From assembly GCF_001006305.1 (NCBI RefSeq), contig NZ_LBHJ01000001.1, positions 124,001 to 188,000 on the forward strand: a stretch of 64,000 bases of DNA, in the 5' to 3' direction. The number at the start of each line of letters is the position of its first letter. Position 1 is the stretch's first letter. Positions 35,725-44,352 of this stretch are shown in pieces. The position numbers and the translations under genes were made by a program. The notes beneath the pieces were generated by a model, which searched no databases, had not been told where the DNA came from, and saw nothing but the letters and a program-made list of their open reading frames with translations. The stretch is from Silvibacterium bohemicum (GTDB lineage Bacteria; Acidobacteriota; Terriglobia; Terriglobales; Acidobacteriaceae).

Positions 35725-36354
35725 ATGAACGTCGTTCTTTATGGTGCTACAGGTGTGATCGGCAGCCGCGTGCTTACCGAGCTGCTTTCGCGTGGACATC
35801 GTGTAACCGCAATCGTACGGAACCCATCCAAAGTTCCTCAGCATGCCGGCGTACAGGCCCTGCAGGGAAGTGTTCTGGACGCGAAGGATGTTGCGGCTAA
35901 GGTTGTGGGCGCAGACGCGGTGATCTGTTCCTATGCTCCGCCAACGGACGCGGCCGGCGAGTTGCTTGACGCCATCCGCGCTTCGATTGCCGGGGTGAAA
36001 GAGGGCGGAGCCAAGCGCCTGCTGGTAGTCGGCGGGGCGGGCAGCTTGCTGGTCGCGCCGGGAGTCGACGTGATCGATTCCGGCCATCTTCCGGAGCAAT
36101 GGAAGGCGATTGCCATTGCCCACCGCGACGCTCTGAAACTCCTGAAGGAGTCGGACATTGACTGGACGTATTTCTCGCCGGCAGCCTTTATCCAGCCGGG
36201 AGAACGTACCGGCAAGTTCAGGTTGGGTGAGGATTCACTTCTGGTCGATGCGGAGGGCAACAGCCGCATCTCAGCCGAGGATTATGCGATTGCGCTGGTC
36301 GATGAATTGGAGCGGCCAAAGTATATTCGGCGGCGTTTCACCGCCGCGTATTGA
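35725..36354 (+). CDS. NAD(P)-binding oxidoreductase, atypical SDR (YwnB/NmrA-like)
   Basis: A 209-aa single-domain Rossmann protein starting NVVLYGATGVIGSRVLTELL. RNPSKVPQ follows strand 2, SVLDAKDVAAKVVGADAVIC gives strand 4, and RLLVVGGAGSL follows. The DWTYFSPAAFIQPGERTGKF segment and the DYAIALVDELERP C-terminus match the NAD(P)H-binding domain of the YwnB/flavin-reductase-like group. No catalytic Tyr-x3-Lys is visible, so an enzymatic role is uncertain. The gene converges with the phosphoesterase downstream, with only three bases between stops. A TATAAAGT box about 50 bases upstream may be its -10. Confidence 0.88.
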   Translation: MNVVLYGATGVIGSRVLTELLSRGHRVTAIVRNPSKVPQHAGVQALQGSVLDAKDVAAKVVGADAVICSYAPPTDAAGELLDAIRASIAGVKEGGAKRLLVVGGAGSLLVAPGVDVIDSGHLPEQWKAIAIAHRDALKLLKESDIDWTYFSPAAFIQPGERTGKFRLGEDSLLVDAEGNSRISAEDYAIALVDELERPKYIRRRFTAAY

Positions 36355-36357
36355 GCG

Positions 36358-36825
36358 TTATCCGAGGGTGATCAGTCGCGGTTCGATTTTTCCGTCCTCG
36401 ATGTCGAGGAAACCTACCGATACGGGCAGCGAAAACCGCCTGGGTCCGGCGCTGCCGGGATTGAAGTAGAGAACGCCCTTGTGCCTGTTGATGGCCGGCT
36501 GGTGCGAGTGTCCGCTGATGACGGCAGCGATGCCGGCCGATGCCGGATCGAGGTCGATGTCATTGCGATCATGCAGCATGTAAATACTTAGTCCGCCCAG
36601 CTCAACGATCTCGATGGCAGGAAGCTGGGCGCATGGGCCGCTCCGGTCGATGTTGCCGCGAATGGCGGTCACTGAGGCAATCTGCCGCAGATCTTCCAAA
36701 ATTTGCGGGTCGCCCACATCTCCGGCGTGCAGGATGTGATCGGAGCCTTGCAGTGCGGAGAACGCTTCGGGGCGCAGCAAGCCGTGGGTGTCAGAGATAA
36801 CGCCGATCGACATTTTTTGCGACAC
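36358..36825 (-). CDS. YfcE/MJ0936-type metallophosphoesterase
   Basis: A 155-aa calcineurin-like phosphodiesterase. All metal motifs are present: GVISDTHGLLRPE (DxH), HAGDVGD (GD), IRGNID (GNxD), MLHDRND (H) and ISGHSHQPA (GHSH). Small members hydrolyse phosphodiesters such as bis-pNPP in vitro; the physiological substrate is unknown. GTG 36825 follows AGGA and lies one base after the stop of the permease gene, suggesting co-transcription. Confidence 0.92.
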   Translation of the reverse strand: MSQKMSIGVISDTHGLLRPEAFSALQGSDHILHAGDVGDPQILEDLRQIASVTAIRGNIDRSGPCAQLPAIEIVELGGLSIYMLHDRNDIDLDPASAGIAAVISGHSHQPAINRHKGVLYFNPGSAGPRRFSLPVSVGFLDIEDGKIEPRLITLG

Positions 36826-36826
36826 G

Positions 36827-37675
36827 CTAGAGTCCTACGCTGAGGCGGGTTCGTGGATCGAGATAGTCGCGGAGTGCGTCGCCGAGGAAGTTGAAGCACA
36901 GCACGCAGAGCATCACGGCGAGCGCGGGAAAGAGGACCAGGTGCGGCGCGTCGAAGAGATGCGATCGTGCTTCGTCGAGCATCGATCCCCAGCTGGCGGT
37001 CGGCGGCGGCACACCCAGCCCGAGAAAGCTGAGCGTGGCTTCGGCGAGCACCGCGCCGGCCATTCCAATGGCCGACTGAACGATGAGAGGCTGAATGATG
37101 TTGGGCAAAATGTGCCGCACGAAGATGCGCAGATTGCTCGCGCCCAGCGCCCGTGCCGACTCGACGAACTCACGCTCGCGGACGGCCAATACCTGGGCGC
37201 GAACCAGACGCGCGTAACCCACCCAGCCGCCGATGGAGAGAGCCAGAATCAGGTTGAGCATGCCGGGGCCGAGGAAGGCAACAAAGGCGATGGCCAGCAG
37301 AATTCCCGGCATGGCCATGAAGGCATTCATCGCGAAGGTATTGATCGCGGTATCGATCGCGCCGCCGTAATAGCCGGCGATTCCGCCGAAGACAATTCCC
37401 AGGCTGAGCGAGCAGGCCACGACTGAAACCGAGATCGACAGCGACAGCCTCGCTCCGAAGATCACCCGCGAGAGAATATCGCGTCCCAACTCATCGGTTC
37501 CGAACCAGTGCGCGGCTGTGGGCGGTGACAGCCGGTGCGTTAGATCGATGGTCGCGGGATTGTCCGGAGCCAGGAGCGGCGCGAAGAGCGCCAGGATCGC
37601 AAAGGTGGCGAGCAGCAGGATTCCAACCAGTGCGAGCGGCTGTTTCCGGAGTTGTGCGGGCAAGAATCGATACAT
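36827..37675 (-). CDS. ABC transporter permease, DppC/OppC type
   Basis: A 282-aa inner membrane protein with six helices. It has the OppC-type N-terminal segment (ALVGILLLATFAILALFAP), HWFGTDELGRDILSRVIFGA, and the EAA loop EFVESARALGASNLRIFVRH. It ends WGSMLDEAR and FNFLGDALRDYLDPRTR, standard for peptide/nickel transporter C subunits. The usual partners (DppB, DppD/F, binding protein) are absent within 10 kb on either side. It forms a two-gene unit with the phosphoesterase. Confidence 0.93.
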   Translation of the reverse strand: MYRFLPAQLRKQPLALVGILLLATFAILALFAPLLAPDNPATIDLTHRLSPPTAAHWFGTDELGRDILSRVIFGARLSLSISVSVVACSLSLGIVFGGIAGYYGGAIDTAINTFAMNAFMAMPGILLAIAFVAFLGPGMLNLILALSIGGWVGYARLVRAQVLAVREREFVESARALGASNLRIFVRHILPNIIQPLIVQSAIGMAGAVLAEATLSFLGLGVPPPTASWGSMLDEARSHLFDAPHLVLFPALAVMLCVLCFNFLGDALRDYLDPRTRLSVGL

Positions 37676-37884
37676 TTCGAAGCTCTGTTCGACAGTAACA
37701 ACTTATCGCATTATTTCAAGGGGCTGTCTCGGAGCGGCCACGGCCTGATGGCGCTCGTTGAAGCCGCCGCAGGTGTTGTTCCCGAGGTGATAGAGTTGCA
37801 TCGTATTGAAAGACGACCCGCGCGTACGCGGCTGCGTCTCGTATCTATTCAAGCTTTTCCATTCGTTGATTCGATGGGGTGACG

Positions 37885-38205
37885 ATGTCTTCTTTTACGA
37901 AGGTCTCAGGCGTGGCGTTGGCGGCAGTCGCCGCTTTATTCTTGATGGCGGGATGCGAAACCGGACGCACCGACAAGCAGCACAGATTAATGCCGATCTC
38001 GGATGAAACGACTACCGGCAAGCAGGACGCAACTTTTACGGCCAATGCCGAAGGCCAGCCGCCTGTGCCCGGCTCCCCCACAGCAGCGGGGCCGGATGGC
38101 AAGCAGCCCTACGAAGATTGGCAGGCGCGTGCTGGAAAAGGCGCGGAAGACGGAGTTGCTCCGCCGCCTGCGGTGCAGGTCAAGGATTCTTTCCAGAGGC
38201 AATAG
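37885..38205 (+). CDS. Small lipoprotein of unknown function
   Basis: A 106-aa protein with a lipoprotein signal peptide: hydrophobic VALAAVAALFLMAGC with lipobox cysteine C24. The mature part is hydrophilic, Pro/Gly/Ala-rich (FTANAEGQPPVPGSPTAAGP), and shows no domain that I recognise. It is probably attached to a membrane facing the periplasm. GTG 37879 two codons upstream is an alternative start. It converges with the B12-binding gene. Confidence 0.75.
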   Translation: MSSFTKVSGVALAAVAALFLMAGCETGRTDKQHRLMPISDETTTGKQDATFTANAEGQPPVPGSPTAAGPDGKQPYEDWQARAGKGAEDGVAPPPAVQVKDSFQRQ

Positions 38206-38222
38206 GCCGGATCTCTGAAGGC

Positions 38223-38651
38223 TCAGATACCGACGGTGAGGCCGCGCGGCTTCACATTCTCGCGGATGAATTTTACGGTCGTCTCGAGCGAAGTGCCGGG
38301 TCCGAAGATGGCGGCTACACCCTGAGCGCGAAGAAACTCCGTATCCTGCTCGGGGATGGTCCCGCCCAGGACGACGAGGATGTCCGAGGCTCCTCGGTCT
38401 TTGAGCAGACCTGTCACGCGCGGCACGATGGCATTGTGGGCGCCGGAGAGAATGCTCAGGCCAATGCAATCCACGTCTTCCTGAAGCGCCGCGCTCACGA
38501 TCATTTCGGGTGTCTGGCGCAGGCCGGTGTAGATGACTTCCATGCCTGCATCGCGCAGGGCGCGCGCAATCACCTTTGCGCCGCGATCATGACCGTCGAG
38601 ACCGGGCTTGGCAACGAGCACGCGAATCGGGGTAGTGCGTGTGGTCTCCAT
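38223..38651 (-). CDS. Cobalamin-binding (B12) subunit of a methylmalonyl-CoA mutase-type enzyme
   Basis: A 142-aa flavodoxin-like B12 domain. It begins [20 protein letters not shown], where DGHDRG is the DxHxxG motif whose histidine ligates cobalt. It contains [15 protein letters not shown] and [10 protein letters not shown], which match the C-terminal domain of methylmalonyl-CoA mutases. It is a stand-alone subunit like those paired with a separate large chain in some bacteria and archaea; the large chain is not in the window. The start at 38651 avoids overlap with the upstream polyprenyl synthase gene. Confidence 0.88.
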   Translation of the reverse strand: METTRTTPIRVLVAKPGLDGHDRGAKVIARALRDAGMEVIYTGLRQTPEMIVSAALQEDVDCIGLSILSGAHNAIVPRVTGLLKDRGASDILVVLGGTIPEQDTEFLRAQGVAAIFGPGTSLETTVKFIRENVKPRGLTVGI

Positions 38652-38778
38652 AGCGACTGCTGAGAATATCACAGGCAGACGTCGGCCTTGCATGGGCTGT
38701 TGCCCTAGAGCTACGCCTCGGGAAGATGCGAACGCCCACTCTTCTTGCGCCACTGCTGGCGTGGAAGGTCCGCTACTG

Positions 38779-39822
38779 CTACTTGTCGCGAGCCACGACG
38801 AAGTCGGGAACCCACAGCAGGGCGCGCTTGTAGTCGGACTCAGGTAGCACGGAAAGCGCATTGCGCGCCGCGTCGGCGTATTGGAAGGCGATATTCATCG
38901 CGTAATCGACCGAACGGTGACGGCCGAGGATGGCCAATATTTCGGCATGAGTCACGCGATGAAAATCCTGATCGGTGAGAACGGTCTGGATGGCGGCGCG
39001 TTCAGCGTCGGTTCCATTTTCGAGGGCGTGAATCACAGCCAGCGTGGCCTTGCCTTCGCGCAGATCGCTGGCCACCGGCTTGCCCAGAACCTCTTCGCTG
39101 GCGGTCAGGTCGAGCACGTCGTCGACGATCTGGAAGGCCATGCCCAGGCTGCGGCCGTACTCGCCCATGCGCTCTTCCATGCTGGTGATGGGGGTGGACG
39201 CGGAATCGGAATGCAGATGTCCGTTCGACTGAACATCCACACCGGTCGCCGCGAGCACCGACCCCAGCCGCATGGAGACCTCGAAGAGGCAGGCGGTCTT
39301 GCGGTAGATCAGCGCGTTGTATTCGTCTTCGGAGATGCACCGGCCGAGCTTTTCCATCTGCAACAGCTCGCCCTCGACCATCTGCTGGGTGAGGCCGATG
39401 AGCAGGTCGAGGATGCGGAAGCTGCGCTCTTCGAGCGCCACGCGGAAGGCCTGCATGTAAAGCCAGTCGCCCGCCAGCACGCACTTCGCATTGCCCCAGG
39501 TGGTGTTCGCCGAGGGGCGGCCGCGACGGGTGTCGGCGGCGTCGATGATGTCGTCATGGACCAGGGTCGCGGTGTGCACCATCTCCACGACTGCACCCAG
39601 GCGAATCATGCCTCCGCCGGTGTAGCCCTGGGCTTTCGCCGAAAGAAGAAGCAGCGAAGGCCGGATGCGCTTGCCGCCGCCCTCGCGCAGATACTCGGAG
39701 ATCTCAGTGATCGCGGCGACCGAGGAAACCGTGTCGCCGCCGAACTCGCGCTCGATGGCGCGCAGGTCGTCATGCAGCAGGTCGAAGACTTCTTTTGCCG
39801 TCGCTATGGCCAGTGTGCTCAC
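38779..39822 (-). CDS. ispB: Polyprenyl diphosphate synthase (IspB-like)
   Basis: A 347-aa all-helical trans-prenyltransferase. It shows [12 protein letters not shown], the first Asp-rich motif [17 protein letters not shown] and the second [20 protein letters not shown], then [15 protein letters not shown]. Such enzymes elongate farnesyl diphosphate to the long chain of quinones. Chain length cannot be read with certainty. The gene symbol is by resemblance to octaprenyl/heptaprenyl synthases. It belongs to a run of minus-strand genes with yajQ and tatD upstream. Confidence 0.9.
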   Translation of the reverse strand: MSTLAIATAKEVFDLLHDDLRAIEREFGGDTVSSVAAITEISEYLREGGGKRIRPSLLLLSAKAQGYTGGGMIRLGAVVEMVHTATLVHDDIIDAADTRRGRPSANTTWGNAKCVLAGDWLYMQAFRVALEERSFRILDLLIGLTQQMVEGELLQMEKLGRCISEDEYNALIYRKTACLFEVSMRLGSVLAATGVDVQSNGHLHSDSASTPITSMEERMGEYGRSLGMAFQIVDDVLDLTASEEVLGKPVASDLREGKATLAVIHALENGTDAERAAIQTVLTDQDFHRVTHAEILAILGRHRSVDYAMNIAFQYADAARNALSVLPESDYKRALLWVPDFVVARDK

Positions 39823-39894
39823 TCGGGCTGGGCTCTCGCTGCCTTTCCGTTATGGTCCTTGAATCGGGGCCGAACTATCCGGACTGGTTCCCGA

Positions 39895-40398
39895 CTAATT
39901 CGAGCGGAAGTTCGTGAATTGCATGTCGATGCCGAAGTCCTTGCCTTTAAGCAGCGCAATCACCTCTTGTAGAGTATCGCGATCCTTGCCCGTGATGCGC
40001 ACGGTATCCCCCTGAATCGTCGCCTGGACCTTCTTTTTCGAGTCCTTGATGACCCGCACGATGTCTTTCGCCTTCTCCGAAGGTATGCCCTGCTGCAGGG
40101 TAATCTTCTGGCGAACGCTGGACCCGGTGGCGGCCTCAACCTTCCCATACTCGAGATTCTTGAGCGGGATGCCTCGCTTCACCATTTTCTGCTGCAGAAT
40201 TTCAATGACGGCCTTGAGCTTGTATTCGTTTTCCGAGGCCAGCTGCAGAACTTTGTCTTCTTCCGCGAGCTTGATCTCCGATTTTGAGTCCTTCAGATCG
40301 AAACGGGCGTGGACTTCTTTGCTCGCCTGATCGATCGCGTTGCGTACCTCCTGGATATCGACCTTGGAGACGATATCGAAGGAATTTTCCGCTGCCAT
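39895..40398 (-). CDS. yajQ: YajQ family cyclic-di-GMP/nucleotide-binding protein
   Basis: A 167-aa YajQ protein: [76 protein letters not shown] and [14 protein letters not shown]-like [19 protein letters not shown]. YajQ has two ferredoxin-like folds and was reported to bind c-di-GMP and nucleic acid in some bacteria. With an HD-GYP protein also in the window, c-di-GMP signalling is present. Length is normal for the family. Confidence 0.95.
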   Translation of the reverse strand: MAAENSFDIVSKVDIQEVRNAIDQASKEVHARFDLKDSKSEIKLAEEDKVLQLASENEYKLKAVIEILQQKMVKRGIPLKNLEYGKVEAATGSSVRQKITLQQGIPSEKAKDIVRVIKDSKKKVQATIQGDTVRITGKDRDTLQEVIALLKGKDFGIDMQFTNFRSN

Positions 40399-40445
40399 AA
40401 GTTACTCCTACTATTAGATTATCCGCTCCGCCATCCGGCGCCGTC

Positions 40446-41276
40446 TCAGGAATGAATTTCCTGAGCGGGTATGGTACCGAAAAAGCGGTGAAAGTTTTTG
40501 GTCGTGCCGAAAGCGACGTCCTCGGCGGCGATGCCCTGGACCTCTCCAACCTTGGCCGCGACCTGCGCCACCCATGCCGGCTCATTGCGCTTCCCGCGGT
40601 TGGGGACCGGCGCCAGGAAGGGCGCATCGGTTTCGATGAGCATCCGGTCGAGCGGCACCTGAGCCAGCGCATCGCGGATGGGCTGAGCCTTGGGGAAGGT
40701 GACATTTCCGGCGAAAGAGATCAGAAAGCCGAGATTCATGGCGCGTCGGGCGTGGTTCCACTCTCCTGTAAAACAATGCAGGATGCCGCCCAGACCGCTC
40801 GGTCTCCACTGCTGTTCGAGAATGGCCAGCGTGTCGTCCCAGGCGTTGGTCGAGTTTTCCGAAGGCCGGCAGTGAATGATGATCGGCTTTTTGCGTCCGG
40901 CGGCGATCTCCATCTGGCGCGAGAACGCGGCTTTCTGGATATCGCGCGGCGAGTGATCGTAGAAGTAGTCGAGGCCGATTTCTCCGCAGGCCAGAACCTC
41001 TGGCTGCTGCAGCAGATGATCGAGCTTGGCGTAGGCGGCTTCGCCGGCCTGCTGTGCTTCGTGCGGGTGAACGCCAGCGCTGGCGTAAATCTTTGGAACC
41101 CCCGGCTTGCCCGCATACTGGCGGGCGAGATCGACGGCCTGGTGCATGGTGCCGGGACCCTCGCCGATGCCGATGGAGAGAATGGTGCGCACGCCGGCGT
41201 CATAGGCGCGAGCCAGCAGGGCGTCGCGGTCTTCGTCGTAGCGCGGGCTGTCGAGATGGGCGTGAGAATCGATCAT
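40446..41276 (-). CDS. tatD: TatD family metal-dependent DNase
   Basis: A 276-aa TIM-barrel hydrolase starting MIDSHAHLDSPRYDEDRDAL (HxH metal ligands). It has ACGEIGLDYFYDHSPRD, FSRQMEIAAGRKKPIIIHC, GILHCFTGEW, ISFAGNVTFPKA and MLIETDAPFLAP, all typical TatD/YcfH motifs. These enzymes are 3'-5' exonucleases or deoxyribonucleases. ATG 41276 is chosen because residues before it are not family-like. No Shine-Dalgarno sequence precedes it; instead two copies of a 26-base repeat occupy the leader. Confidence 0.93.
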   Translation of the reverse strand: MIDSHAHLDSPRYDEDRDALLARAYDAGVRTILSIGIGEGPGTMHQAVDLARQYAGKPGVPKIYASAGVHPHEAQQAGEAAYAKLDHLLQQPEVLACGEIGLDYFYDHSPRDIQKAAFSRQMEIAAGRKKPIIIHCRPSENSTNAWDDTLAILEQQWRPSGLGGILHCFTGEWNHARRAMNLGFLISFAGNVTFPKAQPIRDALAQVPLDRMLIETDAPFLAPVPNRGKRNEPAWVAQVAAKVGEVQGIAAEDVAFGTTKNFHRFFGTIPAQEIHS

Positions 41277-41328
41277 GATCGGAGAGCTTAAGAAGCAAAA
41301 AAGATCGGAGAGCTTAAGAAGCAAAAAG
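41277..41328. repeat. 26-base tandem duplication in the tatD leader
   Basis: Two copies (41277-41302 and 41303-41328), each beginning GATCGGAGAGCTTAAGAAGC and followed by an A-run, differing only at the last base. The first copy abuts the tatD start codon on the minus strand. The duplication lies in the metG-tatD intergenic region. Confidence 0.85.
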
Positions 41329-41356
41329 CAAAAAACTACCGTTGAGTGCGCGGGTG

Positions 41357-41382
41357 CCCACATCTCGTCTTTGAGATGTGGG
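41357..41382. repeat. REP-like 10-bp hairpin between metG and tatD
   Basis: CCCACATCTC (41357-41366) pairs with GAGATGTGGG (41373-41382), loop GTCTTT, preceded by GCGCGGGTG. This layout (GCGGGTG before a CCCACATCTC-type hairpin) resembles dispersed intergenic hairpins that I associate with Terriglobia genomes. It could also end metG transcription, though no U-tract follows. Confidence 0.55.
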
Positions 41383-41459
41383 ATAAGGGGTTTTCGACTC
41401 GGAATCGGGAGCACCCGGCAAAGGTGTGGCGCGAAGCGCGTATCGCTGGACGCGCAGCC

Positions 41460-43640
41460 CTATTTCAGGCGCGCCCCGATCTCGATGTCCTCGAGGAATC
41501 CGGCCAATACAGGCTTGCCGCCTTCGAGCGAGGCGGCGACGATCATGCCGTTCGACTCCAGGCCGCGCAGCTTGCGCGGAGCGAGGTTGGCCACGATGAC
41601 CACCTTGCGTCCGACCAGCGATTCCGGCGTGTAGGCCTCGGCGATGCCGGCCAGGATCTGGCGCTGCTCGTAGCCGAGATCGACTTCGAGGCGTAGCAGC
41701 TTGTCGGCCTTGGGAATGCGCTCGGCGACTTTGATGAGGGCGACACGCAGATCTACCTTGATGAAATCGTCGATGGTGATCTGCTCGGCAAGCGCGGGCA
41801 GGGTCCCTCCCTGGACGGAATCGGACGGTTCGGATGTCGAGCCTTTTACCGTTGCTCCGATGTTTTCTTTAACGAAATCGGTGAAGGCGGCGACGGCCGC
41901 GCTCTCGCTGTTCGATTCGGAGATGGCCACGGCCAGGCCGTCAAGCACGTTTTCGAGCTTCGAGGGATGGTGCTCGCTGGTAGGCGCGGGGCTCTTGACC
42001 GGAACGTGCCCGGGTGTAGGAGCGGACGTGCGTGCGGAAGTAATTTCGGGAACCGGCTCGGGCTTCGCTTCCGCCGGGTTGTTGCTCTCTTCGATCTCTT
42101 TCATGCGTTGAACCGCGTCCTTTTCTGCGCGGGGGAAGACAGGTCCTAGTTCGCCGAGTTTGGTGCCGGGCTGGAGGCCGCCCCACTTTAGATTCTTCAA
42201 GTCAGCGTTACGGATGTCGCCGAGGCCTAGCTGCGTCCAAACCTTCGCGGCGGCGTCGGGGATGACTGGGCAGACGAGGGCTGTGATGATGCGGATCGCT
42301 TCGGCTGCAGTGAACAAGATGCGCTGGCGATGTTGCTTTAGAACCTCTGATGAGGTGCCTTCCGGTTCCTTCCATGGGGCATTTGCAGTCAGGAAACCGT
42401 CTACATCGGCGATCAGATCCCAAACAGATTCCAGGCTCTTCGAAAAGCTGAGACTATCGAAGGCTGTATTGAAGTTTGTGATGGCTGCAGTCGCGTGTTC
42501 TTTGACCAGAGCATCGAATGCGGGAGCTTCGTCGATCACCCCGCCAAAATACTTCCCAATCATCGTCAGCGTACGGCTGACGAGGTTCCCATATCCATTC
42601 GCGAGATCGGAGTTGTACCGCTGCACCAGTGCGTCGAAGGAAAAGCTGCCATCCTGGCCGAAGACGATCTCGCGCAGCAGGAAGTAGCGCAGCGCATCGG
42701 CTCCCAGCACATCGAGGATGGTTTCGGCGCGCACGATGTTGCCGCGCGACTTCGACATCTTGCTCTCTTCGAAGAGCAGCCAGCCGTGGCCGACGATCGT
42801 CTTAGGCAGCGGAATTTCGGCGGCCATCAGGAAGGCCGGCCAGTAGACGCAGTGGAAGCGTGTGATCTCTTTGCCAACGATGTGAATGTCCGCCGGCCAG
42901 TATTTGTCGAACTTGGTCGTGTCGTCCGAGCCCCAGCCGAGAGCCGTGATGTAGTTGGCCAGCGCATCCATCCACACATAGATGACGTGCTTTTCGTCGC
43001 CGGGAACCGGGATGCCCCACTTGAAGCTGGTGCGGCTTACGGACAAGTCCTTGAGACCGGCCTTGACGAACGAGAGGACCTCGTTGCGCCGGGTCGCGGG
43101 CTGAATGAACTCGGGATGCGCCTCGTAGTATTCGAGCAGGGGGCGCTCAAAGGCTGACAGCTTGAAGAAGTAGTTCTCCTCGCTGACCGTCTCTGTGATG
43201 CGGCCGCAATCGGGGCAAGGCGCGCCCGGAGGCACATCGACGAAGGCCTCGTCGGAGACGCAGTACTGGCCGGTGTAGGTGTCCTTGTAGATGTAGCCGC
43301 GGTCCTTGAGCAGCGTAAAGAGCTTCTGCACCGCTTTCGTGTGGCGCGGCTCGGTGGTGCGGATGAAGTCGTCGTAGGTGAGCCCCATGCGGTCCCACAG
43401 CGCGCGGAATTGTGCCGACACGCGGTCGGTAAACTCCTGCGGGCTGCAGCCGGCTTTTTCGGCCGAGCGCTCGATCTTCTGCCCGTGCTCATCGGTGCCG
43501 GTGAGGAAGAAGGTATCGATGCCGAGCGCACGCTTGCGCCGCGCAATCACATCCGCAACCACCGTGGTGTAGGTGGTGCCGATATGCGGGCGCGCGTTGA
43601 CGTAGTAAATCGGGGTCGTGAGATAGAACTTGTTGGACAT
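41460..43640 (-). CDS. metG: Methionyl-tRNA synthetase with C-terminal tRNA-binding domain
   Basis: A 726-aa class I synthetase. It has the HIGH-like PIYYVNARPHIGTTYTT, the zinc-loop cysteines in GQYCVSDE and APCPDCGR, and VYVWMDALANY-like VIYVWMDALANYITALGW. The KMSKS motif reads EESKMSKSRGNIV. After the anticodon-binding helical domain (about 350-510) a Pro/Ser/Glu-rich linker of about 100 residues follows. A Trbp111/EMAP-II-like domain closes the protein (DFIKVDLRVALIKVAERIPK, LRLEVDLGYEQRQILAGIAE). That domain aids tRNA binding and dimerisation. Confidence 0.96.
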   Translation of the reverse strand: MSNKFYLTTPIYYVNARPHIGTTYTTVVADVIARRKRALGIDTFFLTGTDEHGQKIERSAEKAGCSPQEFTDRVSAQFRALWDRMGLTYDDFIRTTEPRHTKAVQKLFTLLKDRGYIYKDTYTGQYCVSDEAFVDVPPGAPCPDCGRITETVSEENYFFKLSAFERPLLEYYEAHPEFIQPATRRNEVLSFVKAGLKDLSVSRTSFKWGIPVPGDEKHVIYVWMDALANYITALGWGSDDTTKFDKYWPADIHIVGKEITRFHCVYWPAFLMAAEIPLPKTIVGHGWLLFEESKMSKSRGNIVRAETILDVLGADALRYFLLREIVFGQDGSFSFDALVQRYNSDLANGYGNLVSRTLTMIGKYFGGVIDEAPAFDALVKEHATAAITNFNTAFDSLSFSKSLESVWDLIADVDGFLTANAPWKEPEGTSSEVLKQHRQRILFTAAEAIRIITALVCPVIPDAAAKVWTQLGLGDIRNADLKNLKWGGLQPGTKLGELGPVFPRAEKDAVQRMKEIEESNNPAEAKPEPVPEITSARTSAPTPGHVPVKSPAPTSEHHPSKLENVLDGLAVAISESNSESAAVAAFTDFVKENIGATVKGSTSEPSDSVQGGTLPALAEQITIDDFIKVDLRVALIKVAERIPKADKLLRLEVDLGYEQRQILAGIAEAYTPESLVGRKVVIVANLAPRKLRGLESNGMIVAASLEGGKPVLAGFLEDIEIGARLK

Positions 43641-43729
43641 GGTCTGATGTCTGATGGGATTCAGTAGTGCAGCGGAAGCGTGTCCGACTCTTCAGATTAT
43701 CGTTAATTGCGTGCGCTACGTCGAGGACG

Positions 43730-44245
43730 CTAATCGAGATCGGCGATGACGGCGCTCATCTCGATGCGGATAGGCGTCCCGGGCACTGTAAGCGTCGACG
43801 AAACCTTCCAGTCATGAAAGCGCGCTCCTTCGCACTGGTAGCCGATCTGCGTTCGTGGATCGATGACCCATACCGCGCGGACACCCATGCGGAAATACTC
43901 GTCGACCTTCTCTTCCACCTTGGAAAAACGATCCTCCGGAGAAAGAATCTCCACGCACAACAACGGAGCGTGGGTGATGATCTCCTCGTCGGGAGCATCA
44001 CGGTCGATGACCATAAGGTCAGGGATGCGGAAATTTTTTGATGAGGTTTGCAAGCGGAGTTCCGGAAAAACCCGGACATGCGCGCTCTGCCGAAAGTTGC
44101 TTAGCAGGCGGCCTAATGCAAGCTGCCACGCGGCATGACTCTTCTCACCCAAGTTTCTCTCCACAATCTCCCCGTTCACAAACTCCCGGTCGGGGCTCCA
44201 GGTTTCGTTCAGATAATAGTCGAGAAGGGTGAGTGTGGCGCTCAT
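43730..44245 (-). CDS. Uma2 family (DUF820) putative endonuclease
   Basis: A 171-aa protein of the PD-(D/E)XK-like Uma2 family. Motifs are DREFVNGEIVERNLGEKSH, VFPELRLQTSSKNFRIPDLM (with the catalytic PDL), PLLCVEILSPEDRFSKVEEK (VEILSPE) and VDEYFRMGVRAVWVIDPRT. The family is abundant in cyanobacteria and present in Acidobacteriota; biological role is unknown. ATG 44245 follows GAGGTG and gives the usual N-terminus; an earlier in-frame ATG adds 14 residues. Confidence 0.9.
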   Translation of the reverse strand: MSATLTLLDYYLNETWSPDREFVNGEIVERNLGEKSHAAWQLALGRLLSNFRQSAHVRVFPELRLQTSSKNFRIPDLMVIDRDAPDEEIITHAPLLCVEILSPEDRFSKVEEKVDEYFRMGVRAVWVIDPRTQIGYQCEGARFHDWKVSSTLTVPGTPIRIEMSAVIADLD

Positions 44246-44352
44246 GGGTGCACCTCGAAGTGCGGTTGCTTTTAGGATATACCACATGCGCGCAGCTGCT
44301 AGAATCGATAGGAAAATCAGATACTTTACGCAGTTTTGCCTGGTGATTTCAC

